DNA of 64,000 bases. Source: Bog-473 sp963783965. GTDB taxonomy: Bacteria; Actinomycetota; Acidimicrobiia; Acidimicrobiales; RAAP-2. How positions within the stretch are numbered: position 1 is the first letter of the stretch; the number at the start of each line of letters is the position of its first letter. The stretch covers positions 143,451-207,450 of the forward strand of contig CAWAPQ010000006.1 in the NCBI GenBank assembly GCA_963783965.1. The letters run 5' to 3'. Shown here piece after piece: positions 43,463 to 51,423 of the stretch. The notes under the pieces are model-generated. The model was given only the letters and a program-made list of their open reading frames with translations. It did no database searches and was not told where the DNA came from. The position numbers were made by a program, and so were the translations under genes.

Positions 43463-43636
43463 ATGTCAACGGTAGACAAAGCCAAGAACAAGCTCCAAGA
43501 AGCAAAGGGCCATGTTGAAGAGGCCGCCGGGAAAGCAACCAATGACCGGTCGCAGGAAGCAAAGGGCAAGAAGGACAAGGCCTCAGGCAACCTGAAGCAG
43601 GCCGGCGAAAAGGTGAAGGACGCCGTCCGGAAGTAG
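43463..43636 (+). CDS. CsbD-family general stress protein
   Basis: A 57-residue, highly charged, Lys/Glu/Ala-rich protein (MSTVDKAKNKLQEAKGHVEE, then KGKKDKASGNLKQAGEKVKD). This is the CsbD family: small, abundant, probably disordered or helical, induced by general stress. Its molecular function is unknown. GAAAGG lies 6 bases before ATG 43463. It is preceded by a sigma-B-like promoter and followed 108 bp later by a small hydrophobic protein often found with stress genes. Confidence 0.92.
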   Translation: MSTVDKAKNKLQEAKGHVEEAAGKATNDRSQEAKGKKDKASGNLKQAGEKVKDAVRK

Positions 43637-43744
43637 CGCTCCAATTCGTGGCCAACGTCACGAGTTGCGCCACCCCGCAGCACAACTGACACTCATGAAG
43701 CGTGTCGACGCCCGGCACCAAAGGAAGACGAAAGGCAGCGATCA

Positions 43745-43906
43745 ATGGCAATAATCCTGTTGGCACTCCTCGTACTGATTCTGTTCGGCGCAGGTTTTGC
43801 AATCCACCTGTTGTGGATTGCCGCGGTCGTCCTGGCGATCGTGTGGGTTGCGAGCTTCGCTCTCGGCAGGGGTGAAGGCGCGAGCCGCAGATCGCTCCGC
43901 CGGTAG
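43745..43906 (+). CDS. 53-residue hydrophobic protein (lmo0937-like)
   Basis: ATG 43745 opens MAIILLALLVLILFGAGFAI, which is followed by HLLWIAAVVLAIVWVASFAL and an Arg-rich tail of 13 residues. Two closely packed membrane helices and a basic end match the small hydrophobic protein family known from stress regulons (lmo0937 type). AAAGG lies 9 bases upstream. A strong hairpin follows the stop. The function is unknown; a role in membrane stress with CsbD is inferred. Confidence 0.8.
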   Translation: MAIILLALLVLILFGAGFAIHLLWIAAVVLAIVWVASFALGRGEGASRRSLRR

Positions 43907-43921
43907 GGCGCACCCGCCCTT

Positions 43922-43967
43922 CCACCGCTTCTGCGTACGGGGACGATCTCGTGCGTAGAAGCGGTGG
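43922..43967 (+). terminator. Long hairpin terminator after the hydrophobic protein
   Basis: CCACCGCTTCT and AGAAGCGGTGG pair perfectly over 11 bp, extended inward by GCGTACG against CGTGCGT with one mismatch or G-U pair. It begins 15 bp after the stop. No long T-tract follows, only CCTCATTT. It probably ends the CsbD/hydrophobic-protein transcript and separates it from the next operon. Confidence 0.65.
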
Positions 43968-44076
43968 CCTCATTTCGCGAGTTCGGTCCCGAAGGTTTCG
44001 ACGCAGGTGTGAGCGAAACGCATCTGCCTGCTCGGGCTCGACGGAAGACACACGATCTCTGAGGTGACGGATTCCC

Positions 44077-45132
44077 GTGGGTGAAGACGCCCGAACAATT
44101 TTTTACGACCGAGGACCGCTGCCAGCGGCACGTGGTGGACTTGCCCAGGTGTCTCGTGCGGTGCCACGAACCGAGGAGTCGGCACTGCGGCAGGCCTTCG
44201 TGCAGGTCTGCCTGGAGGTCGAACGTTGGCCGCTCCCCGGTCAGGGTTCCACGAACCGCCGCCTCGAGCTCCTCGCGAGCTGTTCTGCGACGGATCTCGT
44301 GCTGGGGCGCTTGGTCGAAGCACACGCCGATGCGCTGGCGATCCTGTCTGAGCTCGGTGCGAACGTCGAGCCCGCTTCGGATACTGGCGTCGAACGCCGT
44401 TGGGGTGTCTGGGCGGCTGGTCCACCCCAAGGCGTCGTGGCGACCCGCTGCGTCAAAGGATGGCGCATTTCGGGCACGAAGAATTGGTGTTCGGGCGCCG
44501 GTCTGGTGACGCATGCATTGGTCGACGCCTCCTGCGGCGATGGGCAGCGGCTCTTCGAGGTAGATCTTTCTGACCCCGGCGTGACCTTGGCACGGCAAGA
44601 CTGGGCCGGCCCGGGAATGAAGCGAGCTGACACTCGCGGCGTGGAATTCCTGAATGTGGGCGCCACGGCGATTGGAGAGCCGGGCAGGTATCTCTCCCGG
44701 CCGGGTTTCTGGGCGGGCGCGGTTGGGGTAGCCGCATGTTGGCACGGCGGCACAGTGGCTGTGGCCGAAGCACTGCGCGGTTCAGTTGAAGGGAAACCCG
44801 ACACCCACGCGCTGGTCCACCTCGGCGCCGTCTACGCGGCGCTCCTCCAGAACAGGTCGACACTCCGCGAAGCGGCCCGGGCCATAGACCTGGAGCCCAC
44901 CGCCGATTTCGCCGTACTGGCCCGCGCCGTTCGCCACGGCGTTGAACGGAATGCCGCCGTGGTCCTCGACCGGGTGGGCCGTGCTCTCGGGCCTCGTCCG
45001 TTGGCCTATGACAAACGCCATGCCGAGGCGGTGCACGACTTGGAGGTCTACATCCGCCAGGATCACGCCGAACGTGATCTGGAGTGCCTCGGCCGCGACC
45101 TCGTCGATGGACAGGCGACGTGGCCGTTCTGA
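44077..45132 (+). CDS. Acyl-CoA dehydrogenase-like protein (first gene of four-gene cluster)
   Basis: The 351-residue protein starts at GTG 44077 with GAGGTG 10 bases upstream. VKGWRISGTKNWCSGAGLVT is the central ACAD block (compare GxKxWxSxAxxA). TRGVEFLNVGATAIGEPGRY and FWAGAVGVAACWHGGTVAVA mark the middle and the start of the C-terminal helical domain. It is shorter than standard ACADs, and I cannot identify a convincing catalytic Glu. It may oxidise a protein-bound or modified substrate instead of a free acyl-CoA. Its end overlaps the PIG-L gene by 13 bp. Confidence 0.75.
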   Translation: MGEDARTIFYDRGPLPAARGGLAQVSRAVPRTEESALRQAFVQVCLEVERWPLPGQGSTNRRLELLASCSATDLVLGRLVEAHADALAILSELGANVEPASDTGVERRWGVWAAGPPQGVVATRCVKGWRISGTKNWCSGAGLVTHALVDASCGDGQRLFEVDLSDPGVTLARQDWAGPGMKRADTRGVEFLNVGATAIGEPGRYLSRPGFWAGAVGVAACWHGGTVAVAEALRGSVEGKPDTHALVHLGAVYAALLQNRSTLREAARAIDLEPTADFAVLARAVRHGVERNAAVVLDRVGRALGPRPLAYDKRHAEAVHDLEVYIRQDHAERDLECLGRDLVDGQATWPF

Positions 45133-45839
45133 AAGCCCGTTCGCTCGAAGGCCGCGGGACGGACGAATCCGTGTGGTCGGCCTGCCCTGAGCTTCGCCGT
45201 CTCGGCCCCTGCTCGGTGAAGCCGCCCGACTCGGGCCGGGTGGTCGTGATCGCTCCACACCCCGACGATGAGGTGTTGGGAGCAGGAGGCACCACGGCAA
45301 GCTTGGTGCTCCAAGGAGCAAGGGTCGTGGTGATTGCCGTTACTGATGGCGAGGCAAGCGCTCCTGAACGAGTCGAGGAGCTACGGAGGGTTCGCCCAAA
45401 GGAATCAGCGCGGGCCGCAGCGGCGCTCGGAACGACGCCAGTTCTCTCCTACGCACTCGGGCTCCCCGATGGTCGCGTCCGGGCTCACGATGTCGAGCCT
45501 CTGTTGGTCTCGCTGCTCCAGCCAGGTGACCTTGTCCTCGCACCGTGGGCTCACGATGGTCATCCCGACCACGACGAGGTGGGCGAGGCCGCACAGAGTG
45601 CCTGTGCCGAGGTCGAGGCACGCCTCTTGGCGTACCTGGTCTGGGCCTGGCATTGGGCTCAACCCGGCGAGATTCCCTGGGAGAAGGCCTGCCGGGTCGA
45701 GCTCGATGATGCCGTCACCCGGCGCAAGCGGAAGGCCGTGCAGTGCTTTGCGTCGCAACTCACGGGCCCCGAACCCATTCTGAGCTCCCATACCGTCCGC
45801 CGACTCACGAGGGATTTTGAGGTGTTGCTGTCTCCATGA
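45120..45839 (+). CDS. PIG-L family zinc deacetylase
   Basis: From GTG 45120, inside the end of the previous gene, the protein has 239 residues. VVVIAPHPDDEVLGAGGTTA is the PIG-L zinc site (PHPDDE) and APWAHDGHPDHDEVGEAAQ supplies the third ligand His. RRKRKAVQCFASQL is also conserved in the family. Members remove acetyl groups from N-acetylglucosamine-like sugars (GlcNAc-PI, GlcNAc-inositol, bacillithiol or mycothiol precursors). In this operon it would deacetylate a sugar intermediate. The start is unsure within about 40 residues, because the conserved part begins later. Confidence 0.87.
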   Translation: MAVLKARSLEGRGTDESVWSACPELRRLGPCSVKPPDSGRVVVIAPHPDDEVLGAGGTTASLVLQGARVVVIAVTDGEASAPERVEELRRVRPKESARAAAALGTTPVLSYALGLPDGRVRAHDVEPLLVSLLQPGDLVLAPWAHDGHPDHDEVGEAAQSACAEVEARLLAYLVWAWHWAQPGEIPWEKACRVELDDAVTRRKRKAVQCFASQLTGPEPILSSHTVRRLTRDFEVLLSP

Positions 45840-46450
45840 CTCTTCAGGCCCCCTACTTCGACCGCCTCTATCGCGACGAGCGGGACCCCTGGGGGTTTCG
45901 GTCCCGGCCCTATGAGGTCCGTAAGCGGGCCTTGACGCTGTCCTGCCTTCCCGAAGCCCATTACTCGACGGCCTTCGAGCCAGGATGCTCCATCGGTGTC
46001 CTGACCTCAGACCTCGCCGCCCGCAGCGACGAGGTCCTGTCCATGGACCTCTCTGCGCTCGCGCTCGCATCGGCGAGAGAGAGCGTTCCGCCCAACGTCG
46101 AGCTGCGCCAGGGAGCCGTGCCGGCGGACTGGCCGACGGAATCGTTCGAACTCGTCCTTCTTTCCGAAGTGGGGTACTACCTCGATGCACGTGATTGCCG
46201 GCGCCTCGGTCAGCGCGCTGCCGGAAGCGCAACAGACCTCGTCGCTGTGCACTGGCGTCATCCCGTGGAGGACTACCCGCTCTCCGGGGACGAGGTACAC
46301 CGGATCCTCGCGGCCAGTTGCTCAGCAGCGGGAATGACGCATCTGGTCGAGCACGTCGAAGACGACTTCCGCATCGACGTGTGGAGCCACGATCCGCGGT
46401 CGGTCGCACTGCGGACCGGCGTGCCCCATCAGGCACCGATCCGGGGATGA
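45836..46450 (+). CDS. Class I SAM-dependent methyltransferase (NodS-like)
   Basis: A 204-residue protein with a 4-bp overlap on each side. The opening YFDRLYRDERDPWGFRSRPY and the SAM-binding motif I (STAFEPGCSIGVLTSDLAAR), with an acidic loop LSMDLSALALASAR, match the NodS group that methylates the free amine of chito-oligosaccharide precursors in rhizobia. FELVLLSEVGYYLD is motif III/IV. N-methylation of an amine exposed by the neighbouring deacetylase is a reasonable inference. Confidence 0.85.
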   Translation: MTLQAPYFDRLYRDERDPWGFRSRPYEVRKRALTLSCLPEAHYSTAFEPGCSIGVLTSDLAARSDEVLSMDLSALALASARESVPPNVELRQGAVPADWPTESFELVLLSEVGYYLDARDCRRLGQRAAGSATDLVAVHWRHPVEDYPLSGDEVHRILAASCSAAGMTHLVEHVEDDFRIDVWSHDPRSVALRTGVPHQAPIRG

Positions 46451-47136
46451 GTGCGGCGATCCGCCGGATCGGCGTCGTCGTCCCCGCGCACGATGAAGAA
46501 CTGGTGATGGCTCGTTGCCTCGAATCCATCGGCCGTGCCGCCCAGGCTGTGCCACTCCCCGTTGCGGTGATGGTGGTGCTCGACGACTGCGGTGACAGGA
46601 CGGAGCGCATCTGCCGATCTTTCCCGATCGACGTCATTGCCCTGAGAGCCCGATCTGTCGGGGTGGCCCGCCACGCCGGCGCCTCTGCCCTGCTGTCGGG
46701 TGTGGCTGATACCGATGCCATCTGGCTTGCCAATACGGATGCCGACTCGGTCGTCCCCGCTTTCTGGTTACGTGACCAGCTTGACCTCGCGTTGGCCGGC
46801 GCTGACGCAGTGGTGGGCACGGTGGGACTTTCCGATGACGAGAGCGTCCTGGGAAGGGATTTCACGGTCAGCTACGCGCTGAGAGTGACAAGCGGTTGGG
46901 ATCATCCCCATGTCCACGGCGCCAACCTTGGGGTTCGCGGCAGCGCGTACCTCAGCGTCGGGGGATTTCCCCCGCTCGCCGTCCATGAGGACCGCTTGCT
47001 CCTGCGGCGGCTGGACGCCTCTGGTGCCACGGTCGTCCGCTCGACCCGGATTCGGGTGCAGACAAGCGCCCGCCTGAAGGGCCGATGTGAAGGAGGTTTT
47101 GCGACCGCGCTGAGCCGACTCGCCGTCGCCAGCTGA
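46447..47136 (+). CDS. Glycosyltransferase family 2-like protein
   Basis: From ATG 46447, overlapping the methyltransferase stop, the protein has 229 residues. IGVVVPAHDEELVMARCLES is the GT-A nucleotide-sugar opening. IWLANTDADSVVPAFWLRDQ holds the DxD metal motif, and HVHGANLGVRGSAYLSVGGF the acceptor region. HEDRLLLRRLD corresponds to the catalytic ED. No membrane helix is seen, so it works in the cytosol. It is the last gene of the coupled four-gene set; 61 bp separate it from the DUF72 gene. Confidence 0.86.
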   Translation: MSAAIRRIGVVVPAHDEELVMARCLESIGRAAQAVPLPVAVMVVLDDCGDRTERICRSFPIDVIALRARSVGVARHAGASALLSGVADTDAIWLANTDADSVVPAFWLRDQLDLALAGADAVVGTVGLSDDESVLGRDFTVSYALRVTSGWDHPHVHGANLGVRGSAYLSVGGFPPLAVHEDRLLLRRLDASGATVVRSTRIRVQTSARLKGRCEGGFATALSRLAVAS

Positions 47137-47197
47137 TGTCTTGGCTGCACCGGCAAAGTCCGGGTTTCACCGGACAAGACGGGGGTAGCTGCCCACT

Positions 47198-47980
47198 GTG
47201 GGCGTGAGCATCGGTACCTCTGGTTGGCAGTACGCCGATTGGCGGGGTGGCCTGTATCCGAGTGGCCTGGCCCAGGACAAATGGCTGTCCTTCTACGCCG
47301 AGCGGTTCCAATCGGTGGAGGTCAACAACGTCTTCTACCGTCTGCCGGAACAGTCCACCTTCGAACGCTGGTATGCCGCCACGCCGGATGACTTCGTCTT
47401 CAGCCTCAAGGCAAGCCGCTATCTCACCCACGTGCTCCGTCTGACCAAGCCGGCGGAGCCGGTGCGGAGGCTCCTCGGCCGCTCGAGCGGACTGGGCCAC
47501 AAGCTGGGACCCGTCCTCCTGCAGCTTCCCGCCAACTTCCAGGCCGAACCGAAGCGCCTGACCGCGACCCTCAAAGCCTTTCCCTCGGATGTCAGGGTTG
47601 CATTCGAGCCGCGCCACGAGTCCTGGTTCAGCGACGAGGTGGCCGACATTTTGGCGCAACACCAGGCAGCCCTCTGCCTCAGCGATACCCCGCGGCGGAA
47701 GTCGCCGTTGTGGCGCACGGCCGACTGGGGCTATGTGCGGCTGCACGAGGGTCGGGCCAACCCGGCCCCTTGTTACGGACGGACGGCGCTCACGAGTTGG
47801 GCTGCTCGCCTCGCCGCCTTGTGGGACGACAACGAGGACGTCTACGTCTACTTCAACAACGACCACGGCGGATGTGCCGTACGGGACGCGCACCGCTTCG
47901 CTCTGGCCAGTACCCACGCCGGCCTGTCCCCGACTCGGGTGCCGACGAGCCGCGAAGCGTCGTTGACGGCGGATGGGTGA
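47198..47980 (+). CDS. DUF72 (YecE-like) protein
   Basis: The 260-residue TIM-barrel-like protein starts at GTG 47198: VSIGTSGWQYADWRGGLYPS, then WLSFYAERFQSVEVNNVFYR, and DDFVFSLKASRYLTHVLRL. RVAFEPRHESWFSDEVADIL and VYVYFNNDHGGCAVRDAHRF complete the DUF72 signature. The biochemical function of the family is unsettled. The gene follows the four-gene cluster in the same direction after 61 bp without a clear terminator, so it may be co-transcribed. Confidence 0.92.
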   Translation: MGVSIGTSGWQYADWRGGLYPSGLAQDKWLSFYAERFQSVEVNNVFYRLPEQSTFERWYAATPDDFVFSLKASRYLTHVLRLTKPAEPVRRLLGRSSGLGHKLGPVLLQLPANFQAEPKRLTATLKAFPSDVRVAFEPRHESWFSDEVADILAQHQAALCLSDTPRRKSPLWRTADWGYVRLHEGRANPAPCYGRTALTSWAARLAALWDDNEDVYVYFNNDHGGCAVRDAHRFALASTHAGLSPTRVPTSREASLTADG

Positions 47981-48091
47981 GCCGGCTGGTCGCCGTCGCG
48001 ACTCCCGGCCGCTGAGCGTCGAGGCAACGTGCGCCTCGTGTTGACGAGCACAATTAGCTGGGCCGACTTCCGAGGCGGGAGGTGGGCCGGT

Positions 48092-49960
48092 TCAGCCCGG
48101 GGCCGCTCCCTCAATCGACGACAGGTCCTGCGCCGGGCCGTCGAGCCAGTCCCGCAGGGCGGCGGTCGCCCGCACATCGTCCTCGTTGTAGTCGACGATC
48201 CACTGCTGCGCCGTCGCACGGGCAGCCGGATCGGTCTCTTCGTCGACGGCCTGCTCGTACTTGACGATGGCCAGCGTCCCTCCGCTGTCGTCGGCACGCC
48301 ACGAGAAGCCGGCCAGCGGGGCCGTCTCCTTCAGCCCCATGCCGCGCCCGGTGATGAGCTGGTCCCGCACGACCTGCAGCAGATCCACCCACTCGTCCGA
48401 AGCCAGGAACTCGTCCACCTCGTCGCGCACGTGCCGGCCGAGCCGGTCGGCGACCCTGGTCATCTGGCCCTCCTCTGCGCTCCGGCTGTAGCAGTAGGCC
48501 CGGAAGGACGCACCCTCGGCGGCGGCCTGCGCCCGCTCGGCGCTGAACCACGACCAGAACTCCCCGAAGGCGGCCAGCTCACCCGCCTCGACGTCGGGGT
48601 CCCAGGTGGCGAAGGCGACGTACCGGGCGGTCGGCGTGACCGTGCGCCGATCGGTGACGAGCGCGCCCCACAGGTAGCAGCCGTCGTTGGTGTTCTCCAT
48701 GTCCACGTCGACCTCGATGTCGCCCCGCGGCACCTCGACGCGCTCCACGCCCCGTCGCCGGTAGGCCGGCGCCGCACCGACGCGCGCCCGCGCCAGCTCT
48801 ATCTGGACGGCCGCATTCGACGCCCCGGCCGCGCACACGTCGAGGGTCCGGGCATCGATCGTCGCGAGGTCGGCCACCGTGTGCAGGCCCAGCGCGGCGA
48901 GGACCTCCACCTGCTTGGGCCGGCTGGCGATGACGTCGGACAGCAAGGTCGACGCCGGCCGGCCGGCCGCCTTGCGGCGCAGGCTCTCGACATCGACCTT
49001 GCCTCGGACGAGTTCGGCCGTCCTGAAGTCGAGGGCGGCGAGATCATGGAGGCTCAGGATCCCGAACGTCTTGTACAGGTTCCGGCGGGCGACGCCGACG
49101 CCCGCAATCAGGCTCAGGTCGGCCACCTCCTCGAGCCGGTCGCCGCACCACTCCCGCCAGCGGCACATGTCGCACTGCTCGCACACGACCGGCTCCGCCA
49201 ACAGCGGCGCGGTGTCGTCGCCCAGGTGTTCCTCGGCTGCTTCGGAGATCTCGAGCCGGTGGGAGAACTCGAGGTTGTAGCGGGCCATGGCGCTGATGCG
49301 CTCGACGGGACCGCCCTCGAGATAGTCGGGCACGGGGAGCTGGGCCTCCGCCAGGTCGTGCCAGACGATGACGCCCTCGGTGCCGCAGACACCGCCGCCG
49401 AAGCAATCCGGCGAGCCGATGCCGGCGGCGTCGAGCAGGGCGCGGTAGTGCGCCAGCTGCATGAGGTCGCCGAGGTGCTTGCGCGCGTTGTGCTCGACGT
49501 CGGTCACCGCGGCGTTGAGGAAGGGCGTCGTGAGGTCGGCGACGAGGGCCGTGCCCGTCCCCTCCTTGCGCACGCGCTCGAGCGTCTTGTGCGACTTCAC
49601 CTCCACGGGGAGATAGCCCTCACCGTGCCGCACGAGCAGATCGGGCTGGCCCACCCTGTGCGCCTCGTGGTCGACCGGGAGCCGACCGCCGGCGATGACC
49701 AGCGCCCCGGACTGCACGGCCTGCATGGTCTGCCACTCGCGGGCATTGAGGTCCTCGGCGTCAATGACGACGGCGCCCTCCATCCCGTCGAAGAGGGCGG
49801 CGAAGGTCTCGTCCTCGTGCTCGTGGCCGGCCCGGTAGAGCATCTGCAGGAAGGGCGGGTCGGGCAGCGGCTGGCAGGGCTGCAGGATTTCGAGCTGGAC
49901 GCGCTGGGGGCAGGTCTTGGCGAAGTACGCATCCCTCGGCCTGATCTCGACGGCGACCAC
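48092..49960 (-). CDS. TM0106-family RecB-like nuclease with Fe-S cysteines
   Basis: From GTG 49960 the protein has about 622 residues. The N-terminal RecB/PD-(D/E)xK-like domain includes the first Cys (AYFAKTCPQRVQLE), the acidic HRVGQPDLLVRHGEGYLPVE and VKSHKTLERVR. It closes with CEQCDMCRWREWC, so that four Cys of the Cas4/AddB type could hold a 4Fe-4S cluster. Helix-hairpin-helix-like segments follow (VADLSLIAGVGVARRNLYKT). The C-terminal third is an RNase H-like exonuclease-type domain (DIEVDVDMENTNDGCYLWGA). A DNA repair or defence role is inferred. An upstream extension to 50125 is possible but poorly conserved-looking. Confidence 0.85.
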   Translation of the reverse strand: MVAVEIRPRDAYFAKTCPQRVQLEILQPCQPLPDPPFLQMLYRAGHEHEDETFAALFDGMEGAVVIDAEDLNAREWQTMQAVQSGALVIAGGRLPVDHEAHRVGQPDLLVRHGEGYLPVEVKSHKTLERVRKEGTGTALVADLTTPFLNAAVTDVEHNARKHLGDLMQLAHYRALLDAAGIGSPDCFGGGVCGTEGVIVWHDLAEAQLPVPDYLEGGPVERISAMARYNLEFSHRLEISEAAEEHLGDDTAPLLAEPVVCEQCDMCRWREWCGDRLEEVADLSLIAGVGVARRNLYKTFGILSLHDLAALDFRTAELVRGKVDVESLRRKAAGRPASTLLSDVIASRPKQVEVLAALGLHTVADLATIDARTLDVCAAGASNAAVQIELARARVGAAPAYRRRGVERVEVPRGDIEVDVDMENTNDGCYLWGALVTDRRTVTPTARYVAFATWDPDVEAGELAAFGEFWSWFSAERAQAAAEGASFRAYCYSRSAEEGQMTRVADRLGRHVRDEVDEFLASDEWVDLLQVVRDQLITGRGMGLKETAPLAGFSWRADDSGGTLAIVKYEQAVDEETDPAARATAQQWIVDYNEDDVRATAALRDWLDGPAQDLSSIEGAAPG

Positions 49961-50075
49961 AAGGGCATTGTGCCGGGTGGGGGTGACAGGTGGCGGGATC
50001 CGGTCCGGCCGCCGCCCCGATCCGGGCGGAACCGGCGCGGCGGCACCCGAAGGGCGCACCCCGATTCTCAGGCTT

Positions 50076-50157
50076 TCTAAAGCCTTCTTTAGATTCTTGG
50101 TCTGGGGTGTTTGGTCACCTGTCACACTCCCCCGTTATTCTAAGGTTTGGCTTAGAA
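50076..50157. promoter_or_regulatory. Two related palindromes in the nuclease/ATPase divergent region
   Basis: TCTAAAG-CCTT-CTTTAGA lies at 50076-50093 and TTCTAAG-GTTTGG-CTTAGAA at 50138-50157. Both are perfect 7-bp inverted repeats sharing the half-site TCTAA(A)G, and they are much more AT-rich than their surroundings. They sit upstream of both divergent genes and look like paired operator sites. No regulator gene is adjacent. Confidence 0.55.
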
Positions 50158-50188
50158 ACTTTGAGAAACGGGCAGGAGCGGCCGGGCC

Positions 50189-51365
50189 ATGAACAAGCGC
50201 GACAACCCGTACACCCCGGGGGCGGGGCGGAAACCCCGCACGCTGGCCGGGCGCGACCAGGACATGGAGGCGTTCCAGTCCCTGGTCGAGCGGCTCAATG
50301 CGGGTGCCTACGAGCGCAGCCTGATCTACACCGGGCTCCGGGGGGTGGGAAAGACGGTCCTCCTCATGGAGTTCGACGTCCTGGCCAGCGAGGCCGGCTG
50401 GGCCACGACCGACGTCCAGGAGGTCGGCTCGAGCCCGGACTTCCGGACCACCTTCGCCCGCATGGCGGCCCGGCTCCTGATGAACATGAGCCGGCGGCAC
50501 AGGGCGAAGCAGCGCATTGAGCGCGCGCTCTCGGTGGTGAAGGCCTTCTCCATCGCCATCCCCGGGAGCGGTCGAGCTCCGGCTCGACGTGGAGGCGGCG
50601 ACGGGGGTCGCCGACTCGGGGGATCCCGAGCAGGACCTGGCGGGGCTCCTCAAGGAGATCGGCGAGGTGGCCCAGGCCAACCAGATGGGGGCGCTCTTCC
50701 TGATCGACGAGATGCAGAACCTCGACGGGCCGGCGCTCGCCGCCATCTGCATGGCCTTCCAGGCCATCAGCCGGGCCGGCCTGCCCGTCACGATGGTCGG
50801 CGCCGGCCTCCCCGACCTCCGGGTCCGGCTGCTGGCGGCGAAGCCCTACGCGGACCGCCTGTTCTCCTACGCCGAGCTCGGCGGGCTCTCCGAGCCGGCC
50901 GCCTGGTCCGCGCTGGTCGGCCCCGCGGCGGCGGCCGGCGTCGCCTACGACGAGAAGGCGGCGCGCCAGATCGTGGTCGAGGCGGCCGGGTTCCCGTACT
51001 TCCTGCAGGAATACGGACGGGAGCTCTGGAACTTCGCCGAGACGTCGCCGATCGTCGAGGCCGACCTCGACGGGGCCCGGCCCATTGTGAAGGACTCGCT
51101 CGCCCGCAACTTCTTCGGCACCCGGTTCGAGCTGGCCACGGACAGGGAGCAGAAGTATCTCGGGGCGATGGCATCGCTCGGCCCCGGCCCCTACCCGGTG
51201 GCCGCGGTGGCGAAGGCGTTCGGTGCCCCCGATCAACGACGCGTCTCCATGCACCGCGACTCGCTCATCGGCAAGGGGCTCATCTGGAGCCCCCGGCGGG
51301 GACAGGTCGACTTCACCGTGCCGCTGTTCGACGAATTCCTACGGGAGAACGGCGCATCGGCCTGA
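50189..51365 (+). pseudogene. AAA-type ATPase, frameshifted
   Basis: The first frame (50189 to about 50566) has LAGRDQDMEAFQSLVERLNA and the Walker A block LIYTGLRGVGKTVLLMEFD. After FSIAIPG the signal moves one base, to VELRLDVEAATGVADSGDPE and the Walker B block GALFLIDEMQNLDGPALAAI. The Arg-rich sensor region and a C-terminal winged-helix-like domain (FGAPDQRRVSMHRDSLIGKG) follow, to the stop at 51365. The break is at about 50561-50571. Repairing one base gives about 392 residues. It resembles the ORC1/STAND-like ATPases with a DNA-binding tail. It diverges from the nuclease gene; a joint role is only suggested by position. Confidence 0.8.
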
Positions 51366-51423
51366 GCTCTTCCTGACCAGGGCGGCTGGTCCGGCGCGGG
51401 GAGGCTGGACCAGTATCCCGGGC

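Noticed and set aside
48020..48038. CGAGGC/GCCTCG hairpin between the DUF72 and nuclease genes
   Set aside because: A six-bp GC stem with no T-tract is expected by chance in this DNA, so it is not called a terminator.
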